Part shown: positions 16,972 to 26,056 of the stretch, piece after piece
How the letters are laid out: each line of letters opens with the position of its first letter
Numbering within the stretch: position 1 is the stretch's first letter
Assembly: GCA_018065065.1 (NCBI GenBank)
Contig: JAGHTZ010000027.1
Location: 1-56,322, forward strand
Length of the DNA stretch: 56,322 bases
Reading direction: 5' to 3'
Source of the DNA: Candidatus Equadaptatus faecalis
GTDB lineage: Bacteria; Synergistota; Synergistia; Synergistales; Synergistaceae
Notes under the pieces: model-generated
Told to the model about the DNA's origin: nothing
Database searches by the model: none
The model's input: the letters and a program-made list of their open reading frames with translations, nothing else
Made by a program: the position numbers and the translations under genes

Positions 16972-17682
16972 TCAGCCGATTTCCAAAGACAAAGCGTCAA
17001 TTATATCGTCAAATTCATCAGAATTTTTCCTCCGCACTGACCTGCACCAGAAATATGCGGCGGCAACCTTTCCTCCCGCCTGCCGCACAGCTTCTCCGGC
17101 GCTTCGCACGGTGCTTCCGGTAGTGTACACGTCGTCAACCAGCAGCACTTTTTTGCCGAACAGGGGACGGCATTTGATCGCAGACTTAGGAAGAGCCTTG
17201 CGTTCTCCGGCTTTCTTTTCAACCTGCCTGCCGAAATCATCCGACCAGAAAAGCATGTCTGACACAGGAATATTCTGCACCTCGGAAATCCCCTGCGCAA
17301 GCAGTTCTGTCTGATTAAAAGCTCTGCTGCTGTTGATATGCAGAGGCACGGGAAGAATAATCTCCGCTCCCGTTTTCTCAAAAAGCCTGCCCATAAGTCT
17401 TCCCATGGGAATACCCAGCGAACGGCTGTTGCGGTATTTCAGATTAAGCAGAAATTCCTTTGCGTAACCGTCATAGGCAGACGCAAAATAGCAGGGAAAA
17501 GCATTTTTGCACAAAGATGCCGTCCACAAACCTCCGCAGACACTACAAAACGGAGAAAAACTGCCGACCGCCTGCTCAAGACACTCATCGCAAAACGCGG
17601 CGCCAAGTCTGCCGCATACAGGACAATGCTGCGGGAAAAGAAAGTGCTGCAAAAGAGACAGAATATTACCCGTGAACCGCAT
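16972..17682 (-). CDS. comF: ComF-family phosphoribosyltransferase-like protein
   Basis: A 236-residue ComF homologue. An N-terminal four-cysteine zinc ribbon ('CPVCGRLGAAFCDEC', and a second 'CSVCGGL' pair) is followed by a type I phosphoribosyltransferase domain ending in the PRPP loop 'LLVDDVYTTGSTV' (about residue 185). ComF proteins act in DNA uptake in Bacillus and Haemophilus, but homologues (GntX) are widespread in bacteria without competence. The start at 17682 fits the family length; the ribosome site is poor, and a TATAAT lies just upstream at 17688-17693, so a very short leader is possible. A longer frame to 17787 is open. Confidence 0.85.
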   Translation of the reverse strand: MRFTGNILSLLQHFLFPQHCPVCGRLGAAFCDECLEQAVGSFSPFCSVCGGLWTASLCKNAFPCYFASAYDGYAKEFLLNLKYRNSRSLGIPMGRLMGRLFEKTGAEIILPVPLHINSSRAFNQTELLAQGISEVQNIPVSDMLFWSDDFGRQVEKKAGERKALPKSAIKCRPLFGKKVLLVDDVYTTGSTVRSAGEAVRQAGGKVAAAYFWCRSVRRKNSDEFDDIIDALSLEIG

Positions 17683-17812
17683 ATAGCAATTATACAGGAA
17701 AAAACTTAAAAAATCATATTTTTTTAACAAACCAGGTAGAACATATAACGGTACACAGAAACTGCCCGAGGGAGCCTCCGGTAGCAAGATAAACTTTCTC
17801 TATATTTTACAG

Positions 17813-19921
17813 TTACACATCCGTATCTTTCTTGTCTTTAAAGTAAAACACAAGTTCCGATGGTTGTATTCCATATACAGAAAAAACATCGTTTAGCATT
17901 GTAACTTTTCTAGTGGTAGAAATATTCTTTTCGATAAAGATACCTGTCTCTATTTCTTCAGGTTCCCTAAATTTGCTTTTGTCAACGCTGATCCACGCAC
18001 CAAATTCCTGACTGTTTGCACTTGCAATTCTCGTTAATATTGAACTATCTAGAAAATAAAGTTCCTTAAGCACAGTTTTATACATGCTAATCCAGTTCAT
18101 GCCTGAACCCTCATGCATTTCATCCATAAAACTAAATTTTGACAATTCTCTTCCCGTCAAATTACTAGAAGTATCAAGTGCACAATGTTCAAGTTCAATT
18201 TCAGTTGGTTTAAACGATGTTACGGGCATAGGCCATATTTTTAATGCTTGCTGTTTTAATTCTATGTTTCTACTCTCTAATTCTTTCAATCCCCATACAT
18301 CATTTTTAGCAATTGAAACAATTTTTTGGTTCATTCTAAGCCCACTTTCAGCAAAACCATTCTCTACAGTCTTTTTGACTTTATATAACTTGTTGCTATA
18401 TTTGCTATTATAGGCAGTCAATGTTAGATTTGCAATTCTATGTAACCACGTATCATAGACCCTTTGCCACCCCTCACCCAATTCCTTCTGCCACTCAGGT
18501 GTAATTTTCTGAGGCATTATATGCTCTATGGTGTACTCGCCATCATCAAGTTTTTTGTATACGTCTTTTGTTTCCCTAGTACCAAAATTTTCTAGACGTT
18601 CCAACAAATAGTTCTTCGCTTTTTGTGCCCCAGTATATACTTGATTGGTTTCAAATGCTTCGAGGAATTCTATGTCATTTGGACAACGTCCACCTTCACG
18701 TTTTGACAACAAAACATACTTAACCTTATCCACATAATTATCAGTTGTGCCATTGCAACGCACCACATCTTTATGTAGTGTTAAGAAGATTTTGTTTAGA
18801 GCATTAGTTGGCACATGACACGCAGTTCTACGATAATAGTATGTTTCAATAACATTAAAAATCTCTTTGAGATTCTCCGTTGTCATTTCAACTTCATTTT
18901 GTTCATGCATACGTAGTATTTCCAAGAAAAATGGTCTAGCAACCGTCGTTTCCAAGCGATTAAGTCGATACAGGCACATATTAAGTAGTGAGTCCCCAAC
19001 TTCGCTAGTCAATAACTTTTGATACAATTTAGAGTAAAAGAGCATATCTGCAAGTTGTTCTTCAAGCGACATTGTATTATCAGCTGTAAAATTCTTAAAT
19101 TCTTTGTATATTGCACTAAATTTCGGAGTTGCACCTTGTTTTACACTAAGATAGTCACGCACAAACATATCTATTTCAGAGCCTGTATTTTGCTCTATCT
19201 TTCGCCAGTATTTGTTATAAAAAACTTCTTGTCTCTTTTTATCCAATCCCATAAGCACAAAATTGCGAATTTTGTCACTTTCACTTAACGCAACACCCGT
19301 CGAGTTAAGGCTCTCAAATATCAGTTGCGGATTGTCATCACCATTTAGGGTTATTTTTATAATCTCTAATTTTTTTATCGCATCAAACAAATCATCAACT
19401 GTACCCCCATCAATTGAATTCACAAAGTCGAGTATTCTACCACAAAAATATTTATAGTTAGCAATAACAGGTGAACTATAAACTTTATCACTATCGTTAT
19501 CAAAAAGCGATTTATATGCATCTTCGTCTCCCATTACGGGCTTTAATTTCATACGATAGTTGTCATTTTCAGCATATTCATCAATAAGATACGTTGTATA
19601 TATCATTTCTTTTAGATTATTTTTGGCTGATTTTATTTTGTTGTCGCTAAGTAAATGATACATAGCAAGAAAGAGTAACGACACGGTAGTTAAGCGTTGT
19701 TGCCCGTCAATGATTAAAAATTCTTCACCTGATTCATCACATACAGACACTATGCTACCAAAGAAATGCGAGACGCGATTATTTTTAATAACCTTTATTA
19801 AATCATCGAATAATTCTTTACAGTTTTCAATACTCCACTCATAGTTACGTTGGTATACAGGAATTACAAAACGACTTGAACCTTTCATATATTGCACAAG
19901 CTTGTTTGATGTACCATCCAT
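17813..19921 (-). CDS. DUF262 / DUF1524 (GmrSD-like) restriction-type protein
   Basis: A 702-residue protein with an N-terminal DUF262 domain (about 5-240; 'FVIPVYQRNYEWS' and the NTPase-linked 'IIDGQQRLTTVSLL') and a DUF1524 HNH-type nuclease domain (about 410-560; 'EYTIEHIMPQ' with the HxxP core and 'HRIANLTL'). The tail (about 600-702) looks like a small modified-DNA- or nucleotide-binding domain. GmrS and GmrD, in one or two chains, cut glycosylated phage DNA; related proteins occur in BREX and phosphorothioate defence. The ATG at 19921 is favoured because AAGGAG is nine bases upstream. Base composition is far more AT-rich than its neighbours, a sign of recent transfer. No methylase is next to it, as expected for a type IV enzyme. 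Confidence 0.85.
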   Translation of the reverse strand: MDGTSNKLVQYMKGSSRFVIPVYQRNYEWSIENCKELFDDLIKVIKNNRVSHFFGSIVSVCDESGEEFLIIDGQQRLTTVSLLFLAMYHLLSDNKIKSAKNNLKEMIYTTYLIDEYAENDNYRMKLKPVMGDEDAYKSLFDNDSDKVYSSPVIANYKYFCGRILDFVNSIDGGTVDDLFDAIKKLEIIKITLNGDDNPQLIFESLNSTGVALSESDKIRNFVLMGLDKKRQEVFYNKYWRKIEQNTGSEIDMFVRDYLSVKQGATPKFSAIYKEFKNFTADNTMSLEEQLADMLFYSKLYQKLLTSEVGDSLLNMCLYRLNRLETTVARPFFLEILRMHEQNEVEMTTENLKEIFNVIETYYYRRTACHVPTNALNKIFLTLHKDVVRCNGTTDNYVDKVKYVLLSKREGGRCPNDIEFLEAFETNQVYTGAQKAKNYLLERLENFGTRETKDVYKKLDDGEYTIEHIMPQKITPEWQKELGEGWQRVYDTWLHRIANLTLTAYNSKYSNKLYKVKKTVENGFAESGLRMNQKIVSIAKNDVWGLKELESRNIELKQQALKIWPMPVTSFKPTEIELEHCALDTSSNLTGRELSKFSFMDEMHEGSGMNWISMYKTVLKELYFLDSSILTRIASANSQEFGAWISVDKSKFREPEEIETGIFIEKNISTTRKVTMLNDVFSVYGIQPSELVFYFKDKKDTDV

Positions 19922-20096
19922 TGAGTCCATCTCCTTAATTCTCCACTACACCCTAATTAGTTATTTACTCATAAAGCAGTAACATTGTCAATAATATTCT
20001 TATATCTCTAACCTATTTACATTTTACAAATATTTCTAACTATGCTTGATATCATAATTTATTTAAGTGTGCCACCCAGTATGCTTCAATTATTCT

Positions 20097-20132
20097 ACAA
20101 TCAGACGGACACTTATGTGTCCGTCTGATTGT
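20097..20132 (-). terminator. Perfect 16-bp hairpin behind the small exported gene
   Basis: ACAATCAGACGGACAC and its exact complement surround a TTAT loop. It begins two bases after the stop codon of the 68-residue gene and separates it from the AT-rich DUF262 gene. The T-tract is weak on the minus strand but longer on the plus strand, so it may work both ways. Confidence 0.65.
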
Positions 20133-20133
20133 A

Positions 20134-20340
20134 CTAAAATATTTTTTTTAGGACAATTTCTTCCGGTCTGCCCTGCATTGCAATCTGTCCGCTTGCTATT
20201 GCGCTTGGGTTTCCGCTTCTGTAGTAGTCCGCTTCGTAGCGCGGGAAAAGCTCCGCATTGTTTCCGGCAAATGCCGCCGTGCAACAGAGCAAAGCCGCAC
20301 AAAACGCAATAGACGCCGCCCGCATAATTTTTCTTCTCAT
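20134..20340 (-). CDS. Small exported protein of unknown function
   Basis: A 68-residue protein with a clear signal peptide: two arginines and a lysine, then 'AASIAFCAALLCCTAAFA', with cleavage expected after the AFA at about residue 25. The mature part is only about 43 residues. AAGGGG stands eight bases before the ATG, and a strong hairpin follows the stop, which supports a real single-gene unit. I do not recognise the family. Confidence 0.6.
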   Translation of the reverse strand: MRRKIMRAASIAFCAALLCCTAAFAGNNAELFPRYEADYYRSGNPSAIASGQIAMQGRPEEIVLKKIF

Positions 20341-20475
20341 TTCAGATACCCCTTTCCGTTTCAGTCCTTCTGCCTTTTAAGCATAGCTCCTGTTTGTGGA
20401 GATTTTGTGTTAATTTGGAAAACATTTTTACATTACGCAAATTTTGTCCCGTTATTTTTTCCGTACGAACAAAAA

Positions 20476-20494
20476 ACGGGCTGAAACAGCCCGT
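20476..20494 (-). terminator. Terminator of the pdxY-macrodomain operon
   Basis: The stem ACGGGCTG / CAGCCCGT with a three-base loop is followed by six T residues on the minus strand, 26 bases after the macrodomain gene. Confidence 0.85.
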
Positions 20495-20520
20495 CCGTTG
20501 TATTTAATTTTCTGTCGCTT

Positions 20521-21039
20521 TTATTCCCCTGCGTTTATTCTTTCTGCAATGCTCACAGCTTCTTCGTCAAAGAGGCAGAGGCACACTTCGCACTCTTGTC
20601 CGTACGGCGTCAAAAGAAATGCTTTTATTTCAGAAGCCGCGATTCTGATTGCTTCTTCTTTCGGATAACCGTACACGCCGGCTGAAATCAGCGGAAAGGC
20701 GACAGATTTGCAGCCAAGTTTTTCCGCCGCCGCAAGCGAATTTTTGTAGCAGGCGGCAAGCAGCTGCGCTTCGCCGTGTTTTCCGTCGCGATATATGGGA
20801 CCTACCGTGTGTATTACGTATTTTGCAGGAAGGTCGTAGCCTTTTGTGGCTTTCGCTTCCCCTGTTTCGCAGCCGCCGAGCGTGCGGCATTCTTCAAGCA
20901 GTCCGCGCCCCGCCGCACGGTGTATTGCCCCGTCAACGCCCCCACCTCCGAGAAGCGTTTTGTTCGCGGCGTTGACGATTGCGTCAACTTTCAGCTTCGT
21001 TATATCCTGACGTTTTACGGTAAAAGACACCGGTTTCAC
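20521..21039 (-). CDS. Macrodomain ADP-ribose / O-acetyl-ADP-ribose hydrolase
   Basis: A 172-residue single macrodomain of the YmdB/MacroD type. The signature '[27 protein letters not shown]' (about residues 18-45) holds the Asn and Gly-rich loop that bind and deacylate ADP-ribose, and '[12 protein letters not shown]' (about 115-126) is the second phosphate loop. These enzymes remove ADP-ribose from acidic residues or hydrolyse O-acetyl-ADP-ribose. It follows pdxY by 18 bases and shares its terminator. Confidence 0.92.
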   Translation of the reverse strand: MKPVSFTVKRQDITKLKVDAIVNAANKTLLGGGGVDGAIHRAAGRGLLEECRTLGGCETGEAKATKGYDLPAKYVIHTVGPIYRDGKHGEAQLLAACYKNSLAAAEKLGCKSVAFPLISAGVYGYPKEEAIRIAASEIKAFLLTPYGQECEVCLCLFDEEAVSIAERINAGE

Positions 21040-21057
21040 CCCGAATTGCAGAGTATT

Positions 21058-21891
21058 TTATTTTGAACCAAGCAGATGAAGCAGCGGTTCAAATTTCACG
21101 CCGTACCAGTGCTGCGGGTCGTCCTGGGTGTTTTCTATGCAGGCAACCGTAAAATCCGCGGCAAGCCTTGCCGCTTCACAGGCGTTTCTGCCGTTCATAA
21201 AAAGCCCCACAAAGGCTGACGCGTACACGTCTCCCGTTCCGTGGCAGCCTTTGGATATTTTCTTGTGCTCGTAATAGTCCGTTTTTCCGTTTTCAAGAAC
21301 AATAACTCCTGTTTTGTCAGGCGCATAGCCAACGCCTGTCAGTATCACGTTTTCGGCGCCGTTTTCTTTCATTGCTCCGAGCAGTTCCGATATATATTTT
21401 TCATCGTACTGTTCGCGGTATTCAATTCCTGTAAGGAAACACGCTTCTGTTATGTTCGGCAGGCAGTAGTCCGCGGCAAAGCACAGCTCTTTCATTGCTT
21501 CAACGTAGTTTTCGTCAAATGCGGGATAGAGTTTTCCGTTGTCAGCCATTGCAGGGTCAACAAAGCTTGCCCCGCCCTGCCTGAGCAGTCCGGCAATTAT
21601 TGCTTTTACGTAGTCAATCTGCTTTGTGCTGCCGAGATAGCCAGTATAGATTGCATCAAATGTAATTTTTTCTTTTTCCCAGTGTTTGGCAATCGCAGGA
21701 ATGTCGTCTGTCAAATCACGAAACGTATAGCCGCTGAAGCCTGCCGTGTGGGTGGAAAGCACCGCGGACGGCAGTATCGCCGTTTCAAGCCCGCAGGCTG
21801 AAAGTATCGGCAGCGCAACCGTGAGGGAGCACTGTCCCACGCAGGATATGTCCTGTATTGTGAGTATTCGTCTGTAAGTCATTTCCGTCAC
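21058..21891 (-). CDS. pdxY: Pyridoxal/pyridoxamine kinase
   Basis: A 277-residue ribokinase-fold enzyme that phosphorylates B6 vitamers. It begins 'RILTIQDISCVGQCSLTVALPILSACG', typical of PdxY/PdxK, has 'VDPAMADNGKLYP' with the substrate Asp, and the catalytic anion-hole motif 'KGCHGTGDVYASAF' (about 225-238). In clostridia and Synergistota, PdxY of this type is common beside transport genes; here it pairs with a macrodomain gene. GAGGTGA precedes the ATG. Confidence 0.93.
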   Translation of the reverse strand: MTEMTYRRILTIQDISCVGQCSLTVALPILSACGLETAILPSAVLSTHTAGFSGYTFRDLTDDIPAIAKHWEKEKITFDAIYTGYLGSTKQIDYVKAIIAGLLRQGGASFVDPAMADNGKLYPAFDENYVEAMKELCFAADYCLPNITEACFLTGIEYREQYDEKYISELLGAMKENGAENVILTGVGYAPDKTGVIVLENGKTDYYEHKKISKGCHGTGDVYASAFVGLFMNGRNACEAARLAADFTVACIENTQDDPQHWYGVKFEPLLHLLGSK

Positions 21892-21939
21892 CTCTTGCTC
21901 AGGTTATTTTACATCAAATTTGAAAAATCAACTAAAAAA

Positions 21940-21960
21940 AATCCCCCGCTGCGAGGGATT
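21940..21960 (-). terminator. Terminator of metK
   Basis: AATCCCT / GGGGATT form a GC-rich stem with a six-base loop followed by eight T residues on the minus strand, 16 bases after metK. Confidence 0.85.
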
Positions 21961-21975
21961 TTTTAAGCCTATTTT

Positions 21976-23169
21976 TTACGCAAGTTTTTCTGCGGCTTTG
22001 GCGAGCTGCTCCGCCTTGTCCGTTTCTTCCCATTTGGGCAGAGGCAACAGGTCTGTCCTTCCCATGTGCCCGTAGGCGGCAAGTCTTCTGTACTGCGGTT
22101 TTCTGAGTTCAAGATTGCTGATTATCGCGGCCGGTCTGAAATCAAAATATTCGCGTACAAGGTCGTTTATCTTTTCGTCTGAAACTTTGCCTGTCCCGAA
22201 CGTGTTGATATAGACTGAAACCGGACGTGCAACGCCTATTGCGTAGGCAACCTGCAGCTGGCATTTTGAAGCAATGCCCGACGCGACAACGTTTTTCGCG
22301 GCATAACGCGCCATGTACGCGCCCGAGCGGTCAACCTTTGTCGGGTCTTTGCCCGAGAATGCGCCGCCGCCGTGAGGGACTGCCCCGCCGTAGGTGTCAA
22401 CGATTATTTTTCTTCCTGTTAGTCCGCAGTCGCCCTGAGGCCCTCCGATTACGAATTTGCCTGTCGGATTAACAAAGATTTTGGGTTCTTTTTCAACGTA
22501 TTCCTCAGGTATTACAGGCTTAATAACGTGCTCAATTATGTCTGCGCGAATCTGTTCAAGCGGCGTCATTTCGTGATGCTGCGTGCTTATGACAACAGTG
22601 TCCACGCTGGCGGCTTTTCCGCCGATATATTCTATCGTAACCTGACTTTTTCCGTCCGGACGGAGATAGTTCAGCGTTTTGTTTTTCCTTACAAGCGCAA
22701 GACGCCTCGCAAGCCTGTGCGCAAGCGAAATCGGAAGCGGCATAAGTTCTTCTGTTTCATCGCAGGCATAGCCGACCATAAAGCCCTGATCACCCGCTCC
22801 AACCCTGTCAAATTCGTCTCCTGCAAATTCCTGTGCATTGTTGACCCCCTGCGCGATATCAGGCGACTGTTCGTCAATTGCCGTAAGTATGGCGCAGGTC
22901 TCGGCGTCAAACCCGTATTTTGCGCGGGTATAGCCGATTTCCCTTATCGTTTTCCTCGCTATTGCAGGTATGTCGACGTAGCATTTTGTAGTGATTTCTC
23001 CCGCCACCTGAACGAACCCCGTACTGACAAGAGTTTCGCATGCAACTCTTCCCATCGGATCGTCCGTTAAAATAGCGTCAAGAACTGCGTCGGATATCTG
23101 ATCTGCGAGTTTGTCCGGATGTCCTTCCGTCACTGATTCAGACGAAATGAGATACCTTTCTTTGCTCAT
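21976..23169 (-). CDS. metK: S-adenosylmethionine synthase
   Basis: A 397-residue enzyme that makes SAM from methionine and ATP. '[20 protein letters not shown]' (about 10-29), '[15 protein letters not shown]' (about 118-132) and the glycine loop '[23 protein letters not shown]' region are intact. I use the ATG at 23169: the upstream in-frame GTG overlaps the GGAGG ribosome site. No SAM riboswitch is visible; the leader before metK is only about 50 bases. Confidence 0.97.
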   Translation of the reverse strand: MSKERYLISSESVTEGHPDKLADQISDAVLDAILTDDPMGRVACETLVSTGFVQVAGEITTKCYVDIPAIARKTIREIGYTRAKYGFDAETCAILTAIDEQSPDIAQGVNNAQEFAGDEFDRVGAGDQGFMVGYACDETEELMPLPISLAHRLARRLALVRKNKTLNYLRPDGKSQVTIEYIGGKAASVDTVVISTQHHEMTPLEQIRADIIEHVIKPVIPEEYVEKEPKIFVNPTGKFVIGGPQGDCGLTGRKIIVDTYGGAVPHGGGAFSGKDPTKVDRSGAYMARYAAKNVVASGIASKCQLQVAYAIGVARPVSVYINTFGTGKVSDEKINDLVREYFDFRPAAIISNLELRKPQYRRLAAYGHMGRTDLLPLPKWEETDKAEQLAKAAEKLA

Positions 23170-23223
23170 ATCAAACACCTCCGTTTGTATTTACAATGCG
23201 GACTGCGCCGCAAAGTTCCTAAT

Positions 23224-23478
23224 TTAATCGTCTATTGAGGGAAAACTCTTTTTAAGCGGCACCGGCATTTCGTTCCAATTGCTGCGCGACGCAAAGCCAA
23301 GCCCTGCAACTATGTCCCTCAGACTTCCGCAGCGCACGGTTCCGCTCTCAACTATCTCTACGGACTGCCCCGTACCGCAGACAGGGCAGCACCAGTATGC
23401 TCTGGTAACCCCGTTTTCGTTTGCAATACTGCTTATAACCTTTATTTCGCCGCATTTGTGGCAGGCAACAATGTACAT
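23224..23478 (-). CDS. Small zinc-ribbon protein of unknown function
   Basis: An 84-residue protein with two CxxC pairs spaced as in a zinc ribbon ('CHKCGE' at 6-11 and 'CCPVCG' at about 30-35). The rest is uncharacterised. It lies 28 bases behind the DUF3084 gene and 54 bases before metK, so it is probably co-transcribed with them. Confidence 0.6.
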   Translation of the reverse strand: MYIVACHKCGEIKVISSIANENGVTRAYWCCPVCGTGQSVEIVESGTVRCGSLRDIVAGLGFASRSNWNEMPVPLKKSFPSIDD

Positions 23479-23506
23479 TTAAAACACCCTGATTCAGAAA
23501 ATTTTC

Positions 23507-24709
23507 TTATTTTACGCTGAGCGTGAGGGTAACAGGCCCCTCCGTATAAATATCTCTCGTAGTTCTCATTTCAAGAGTGCACGGCGTCTGCTCATCTTTA
23601 ATTTTTTTCGAAGAATTGGAAAGCTCTGCCGATTCCACGCTTCCTACGTTTCCGGAAATAGGATCCCTCAATATTCCGTCGCGCACTGCTTTCTGGTTTA
23701 CGGAGCGCAGCGCGTTGTAAATTTTTGTGTCAATCTCGGCGCGCGTTTCCGTGCCGCTGAATTTAACCTTTGAAAGCAGTTCTCCCTTTTTGTATATCTG
23801 TTTTGTGCTGTAGACGCTGGCCTCGGTGGCTACAGGCTCGCCGTAGACAGCGTTTGAAACCGCCGCAAGCCGTACAAGATACCGGCCTTTTGAATTTTTA
23901 AGTTCTTTGCGCACGCGATCTTCAGATTCCCTGCTGATTTCCGGTTCAGGTATGGTTGAAACGTCCTGTTTAAACCGCTGCGCAAGCATTTCCCTGCACT
24001 GTGCCGCAAGCAGAAGCATAAGTTCGTCTATCTTGGCATCAGTAAGCTGCTTGGCGTCCTCTACAACGCCCTGCGCCAGAATTTCGCCCGAAAACGCCGC
24101 AATTCTGTCTTCGCGCAGACGCCGCACGTTGGATTTTAATTTGTCCGCTTCGCCGCGGAGCGATTTAACGTTTGTCTTCAGCTCTGCAAGCTCTGACGAA
24201 AGCAGTTTCTGTTCGGCTGCCGCTTTGTCCCTTGCTTTTTCAAGCTGCTCCCGAGTTTTTTCAAGCTCTTCAAGCTTTTTGTTGGCGTTATTAAGCTTTG
24301 CCGTTCCCTGAGCAAGCTCCATTTCAACCGCCGTCAGTTTGTCTCTTTTCTGCTGAAGCTCACCCTGATTCTGGAAAAGCTGATATTCCATTGCGGACAA
24401 ATCATCGCGGTTTGTTTTCAATTCCGCGGTAAGATTCAAAATCTGATTTTTAACGTATTGCATGTTAAAAATTGCCGTACGGACGGATTCGCTCGCGGTC
24501 GCGCTGACAAACAGCGTGGCGAAAGCAATCCCGACGCCGGTAAGCACAGAAATCAAACGCGTTGTGTATTTTGGCCGGAGATTGAATATTGTGATTCTCT
24601 TTTTCCCGACCTTCATGCCGATAATATCCCCAAACCAAGCAACAACCGCGCTGACTGTCAGCAGCGTCAAAATCAGGCTCCAGTTAAGCTCGCTTAAAAG
24701 TTCGGACAC
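23507..24709 (-). CDS. DUF3084 membrane protein with coiled coil
   Basis: A 400-residue protein with two N-terminal transmembrane helices (about 10-30 and 48-70) separated by 'DIIGMKVGKKRITIFNLRPKYT', then a long coiled coil (about 80-205) and a C-terminal mixed domain. This order defines DUF3084, known from cyanobacteria, Thermus, Negativicutes and Synergistota but without an assigned function; an envelope role is likely. The start is a GTG with GGAAGTG upstream. Confidence 0.8.
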   Translation of the reverse strand: MSELLSELNWSLILTLLTVSAVVAWFGDIIGMKVGKKRITIFNLRPKYTTRLISVLTGVGIAFATLFVSATASESVRTAIFNMQYVKNQILNLTAELKTNRDDLSAMEYQLFQNQGELQQKRDKLTAVEMELAQGTAKLNNANKKLEELEKTREQLEKARDKAAAEQKLLSSELAELKTNVKSLRGEADKLKSNVRRLREDRIAAFSGEILAQGVVEDAKQLTDAKIDELMLLLAAQCREMLAQRFKQDVSTIPEPEISRESEDRVRKELKNSKGRYLVRLAAVSNAVYGEPVATEASVYSTKQIYKKGELLSKVKFSGTETRAEIDTKIYNALRSVNQKAVRDGILRDPISGNVGSVESAELSNSSKKIKDEQTPCTLEMRTTRDIYTEGPVTLTLSVK

Positions 24710-24762
24710 CTTGGCACTTCCTTCAGATATTATGTGTATCTGTGCAGATTATATTACTACTT

Positions 24763-25707
24763 TTACAAGGTTACCGCAAGATACGCGATATATGCCGACA
24801 GCACAGCGATACCGTGTATTCTGCCTGATTTTTCCCTGCCGAGAAGCGGTATAAGCGCCAAAAGCAGAACCGCGAGACAGGCGGGAAAATCTATTTTCAA
24901 AATTATGTCCGATACAGGCAGTTTCCGTCCTGAAATTATTGAACATACGGGAAGTATCAGCGACAAATCAATTACGTTCGCGCCGACAATGTTACCCACC
25001 GAAAGCGCGGATTCCTTTTTGCGTATGGCGGTCAGGGTCGTGACAAGTTCGGGAAGAGACGTACCTATGGCTACAAAGGTAACGGCTATTATTCTCTCAG
25101 GCACGCCAAAGGCTTCCGCAAGCTTTGTGCCGCCGTTTATAAGCAGCTGCGAGCCTCCGACTATCATTATTATTCCGACAACAAACAGTATTATATTTTT
25201 TGCAATTTGATTTTGCGCCACTTGTTCTCCCGAATGCAGTGCTGCACTGCTTTGTTCCTTTGCCTGATGCAGATTAAGCAGCATAAAAACTGCAAACATA
25301 GCCGAGAGCATAATGCAAGACCAAACTGACAAATGACCTGACAGAGAACCGACAGGAAGAAGCGCCGCGCAGGCAATTAGGATAGCACATTGTGGCAGAT
25401 AATCTCTGCGCGTTATAACCACCTTCATAAAAATAAACGCCAGTGCCATTATCAATCCGGTATTGGCAGTTACGGAACCTACGGCGTTGCCTATCGCCAT
25501 GTCGATTTTTCCCTGCGCTGCCGCAAGACAGGAAACAATCATCTCGGGCATGGTCGTAGCCAGACTGACTATGGTGGCACCGATTATAAAAGTCGGGATT
25601 CCCGCCGCGTGCGCTATCCAGCTCGCCGCGTCAACAAAAACGTCCCCGCCTTTAATGACAAGAATAACGCCGAACGTGAAAATCAGTGCCGCAAACAAAA
25701 TACCCAT
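24763..25707 (-). CDS. CaCA-family cation antiporter (YrbG type)
   Basis: A 314-residue membrane protein of the Ca2+/cation antiporter superfamily with about ten helices in two inverted halves. Both alpha-repeats are clear: 'GATIVSLATTMPEMIVS' with 'GNAVGSVTANTG' in the first and 'VAIGTSLPELVTT' with 'GNIVGANVIDL' in the second, including the acidic residues that coordinate the cation. Family members exchange Ca2+ for Na+ or H+. The leader holds a probable yybP-ykoY (manganese) riboswitch, so Mn2+ export is a realistic role. Single gene. Confidence 0.9.
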   Translation of the reverse strand: MGILFAALIFTFGVILVIKGGDVFVDAASWIAHAAGIPTFIIGATIVSLATTMPEMIVSCLAAAQGKIDMAIGNAVGSVTANTGLIMALAFIFMKVVITRRDYLPQCAILIACAALLPVGSLSGHLSVWSCIMLSAMFAVFMLLNLHQAKEQSSAALHSGEQVAQNQIAKNIILFVVGIIMIVGGSQLLINGGTKLAEAFGVPERIIAVTFVAIGTSLPELVTTLTAIRKKESALSVGNIVGANVIDLSLILPVCSIISGRKLPVSDIILKIDFPACLAVLLLALIPLLGREKSGRIHGIAVLSAYIAYLAVTL

Positions 25708-25740
25708 AAAAGCTTCACACCTTCCATAAATATAAAAAAA

Positions 25741-25848
25741 GAGACTCCCTGCTTATGCAGACAAGTCTCGTCGTTTAAGGCACAACCATGTGTACTCACA
25801 GAGATTGTTGACTGTGCCGCGCCGTGCGCTGACTACTCCCTAATCTGC
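25741..25848 (-). ncRNA. yybP-ykoY-like (manganese) riboswitch with terminator
   Basis: Read leftwards, the leader has a 'TTAGGGAGTAGTC' 5' block (near 25843-25831), a long arm with GGCACA...TGTGCC and 'CAGTCAACAATCTCTG', and a 3' block 'GACGAGACTTGTCTGC'. The paired 'GGGGAGTAG' and 'GAGACNTTTG'-like segments are the conserved Mn2+-binding loops of yybP-ykoY RNAs. The 3' part can instead form GAGACT...AGTCTC (25741-25769) followed by seven U residues, an intrinsic terminator, so control is probably by transcription attenuation. Assignment is by eye; a covariance search would decide. Confidence 0.72.
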
Positions 25849-25852
25849 CGAG

Positions 25853-25881
25853 AGTATGACACAACGCCGCACAAAAGTCAA
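25853..25881 (-). promoter_or_regulatory. Promoter of the riboswitch / antiporter gene
   Basis: TTGACT (25876-25881, complement) and CATACT (25853-25858) are separated by 17 bases; the start of transcription falls just before the riboswitch. Confidence 0.7.
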
Positions 25882-25898
25882 CAGCAGATAATGCTGCG

Positions 25899-26048
25899 TT
25901 ATTTAACTATTTCTCCAGTGCTTTCGTCCACTATAAAAACTTTTTTGCATTTTGCGCAGCGATACCGCCAGCAGGTAGCGCTAACCTGCGACAATCTTCT
26001 GGCAAGTCTCAGACCGCAGAAAGGACAAACTTTCGCATCATCCATCAT
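25899..26048 (-). CDS. 49-residue zinc-ribbon protein
   Basis: A very small protein with 'CPFCG' near residue 8 and 'CAKCKK' near residue 33, a two-knuckle zinc ribbon. The frame is open for 34 more codons upstream but AGGAGG sits just before the tandem ATG codons at 26048/26045, which marks the true start. It begins nine bases after the YkgJ-family gene stop and is probably the last gene of mreB-ykgJ-zinc ribbon. Confidence 0.65.
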   Translation of the reverse strand: MMDDAKVCPFCGLRLARRLSQVSATCWRYRCAKCKKVFIVDESTGEIVK

Positions 26049-26056
26049 AATTCCTC

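Noticed and set aside
23170-23223. SAM riboswitch before metK
   Set aside because: Only about 54 bases lie between genes and no S-box motifs are visible.
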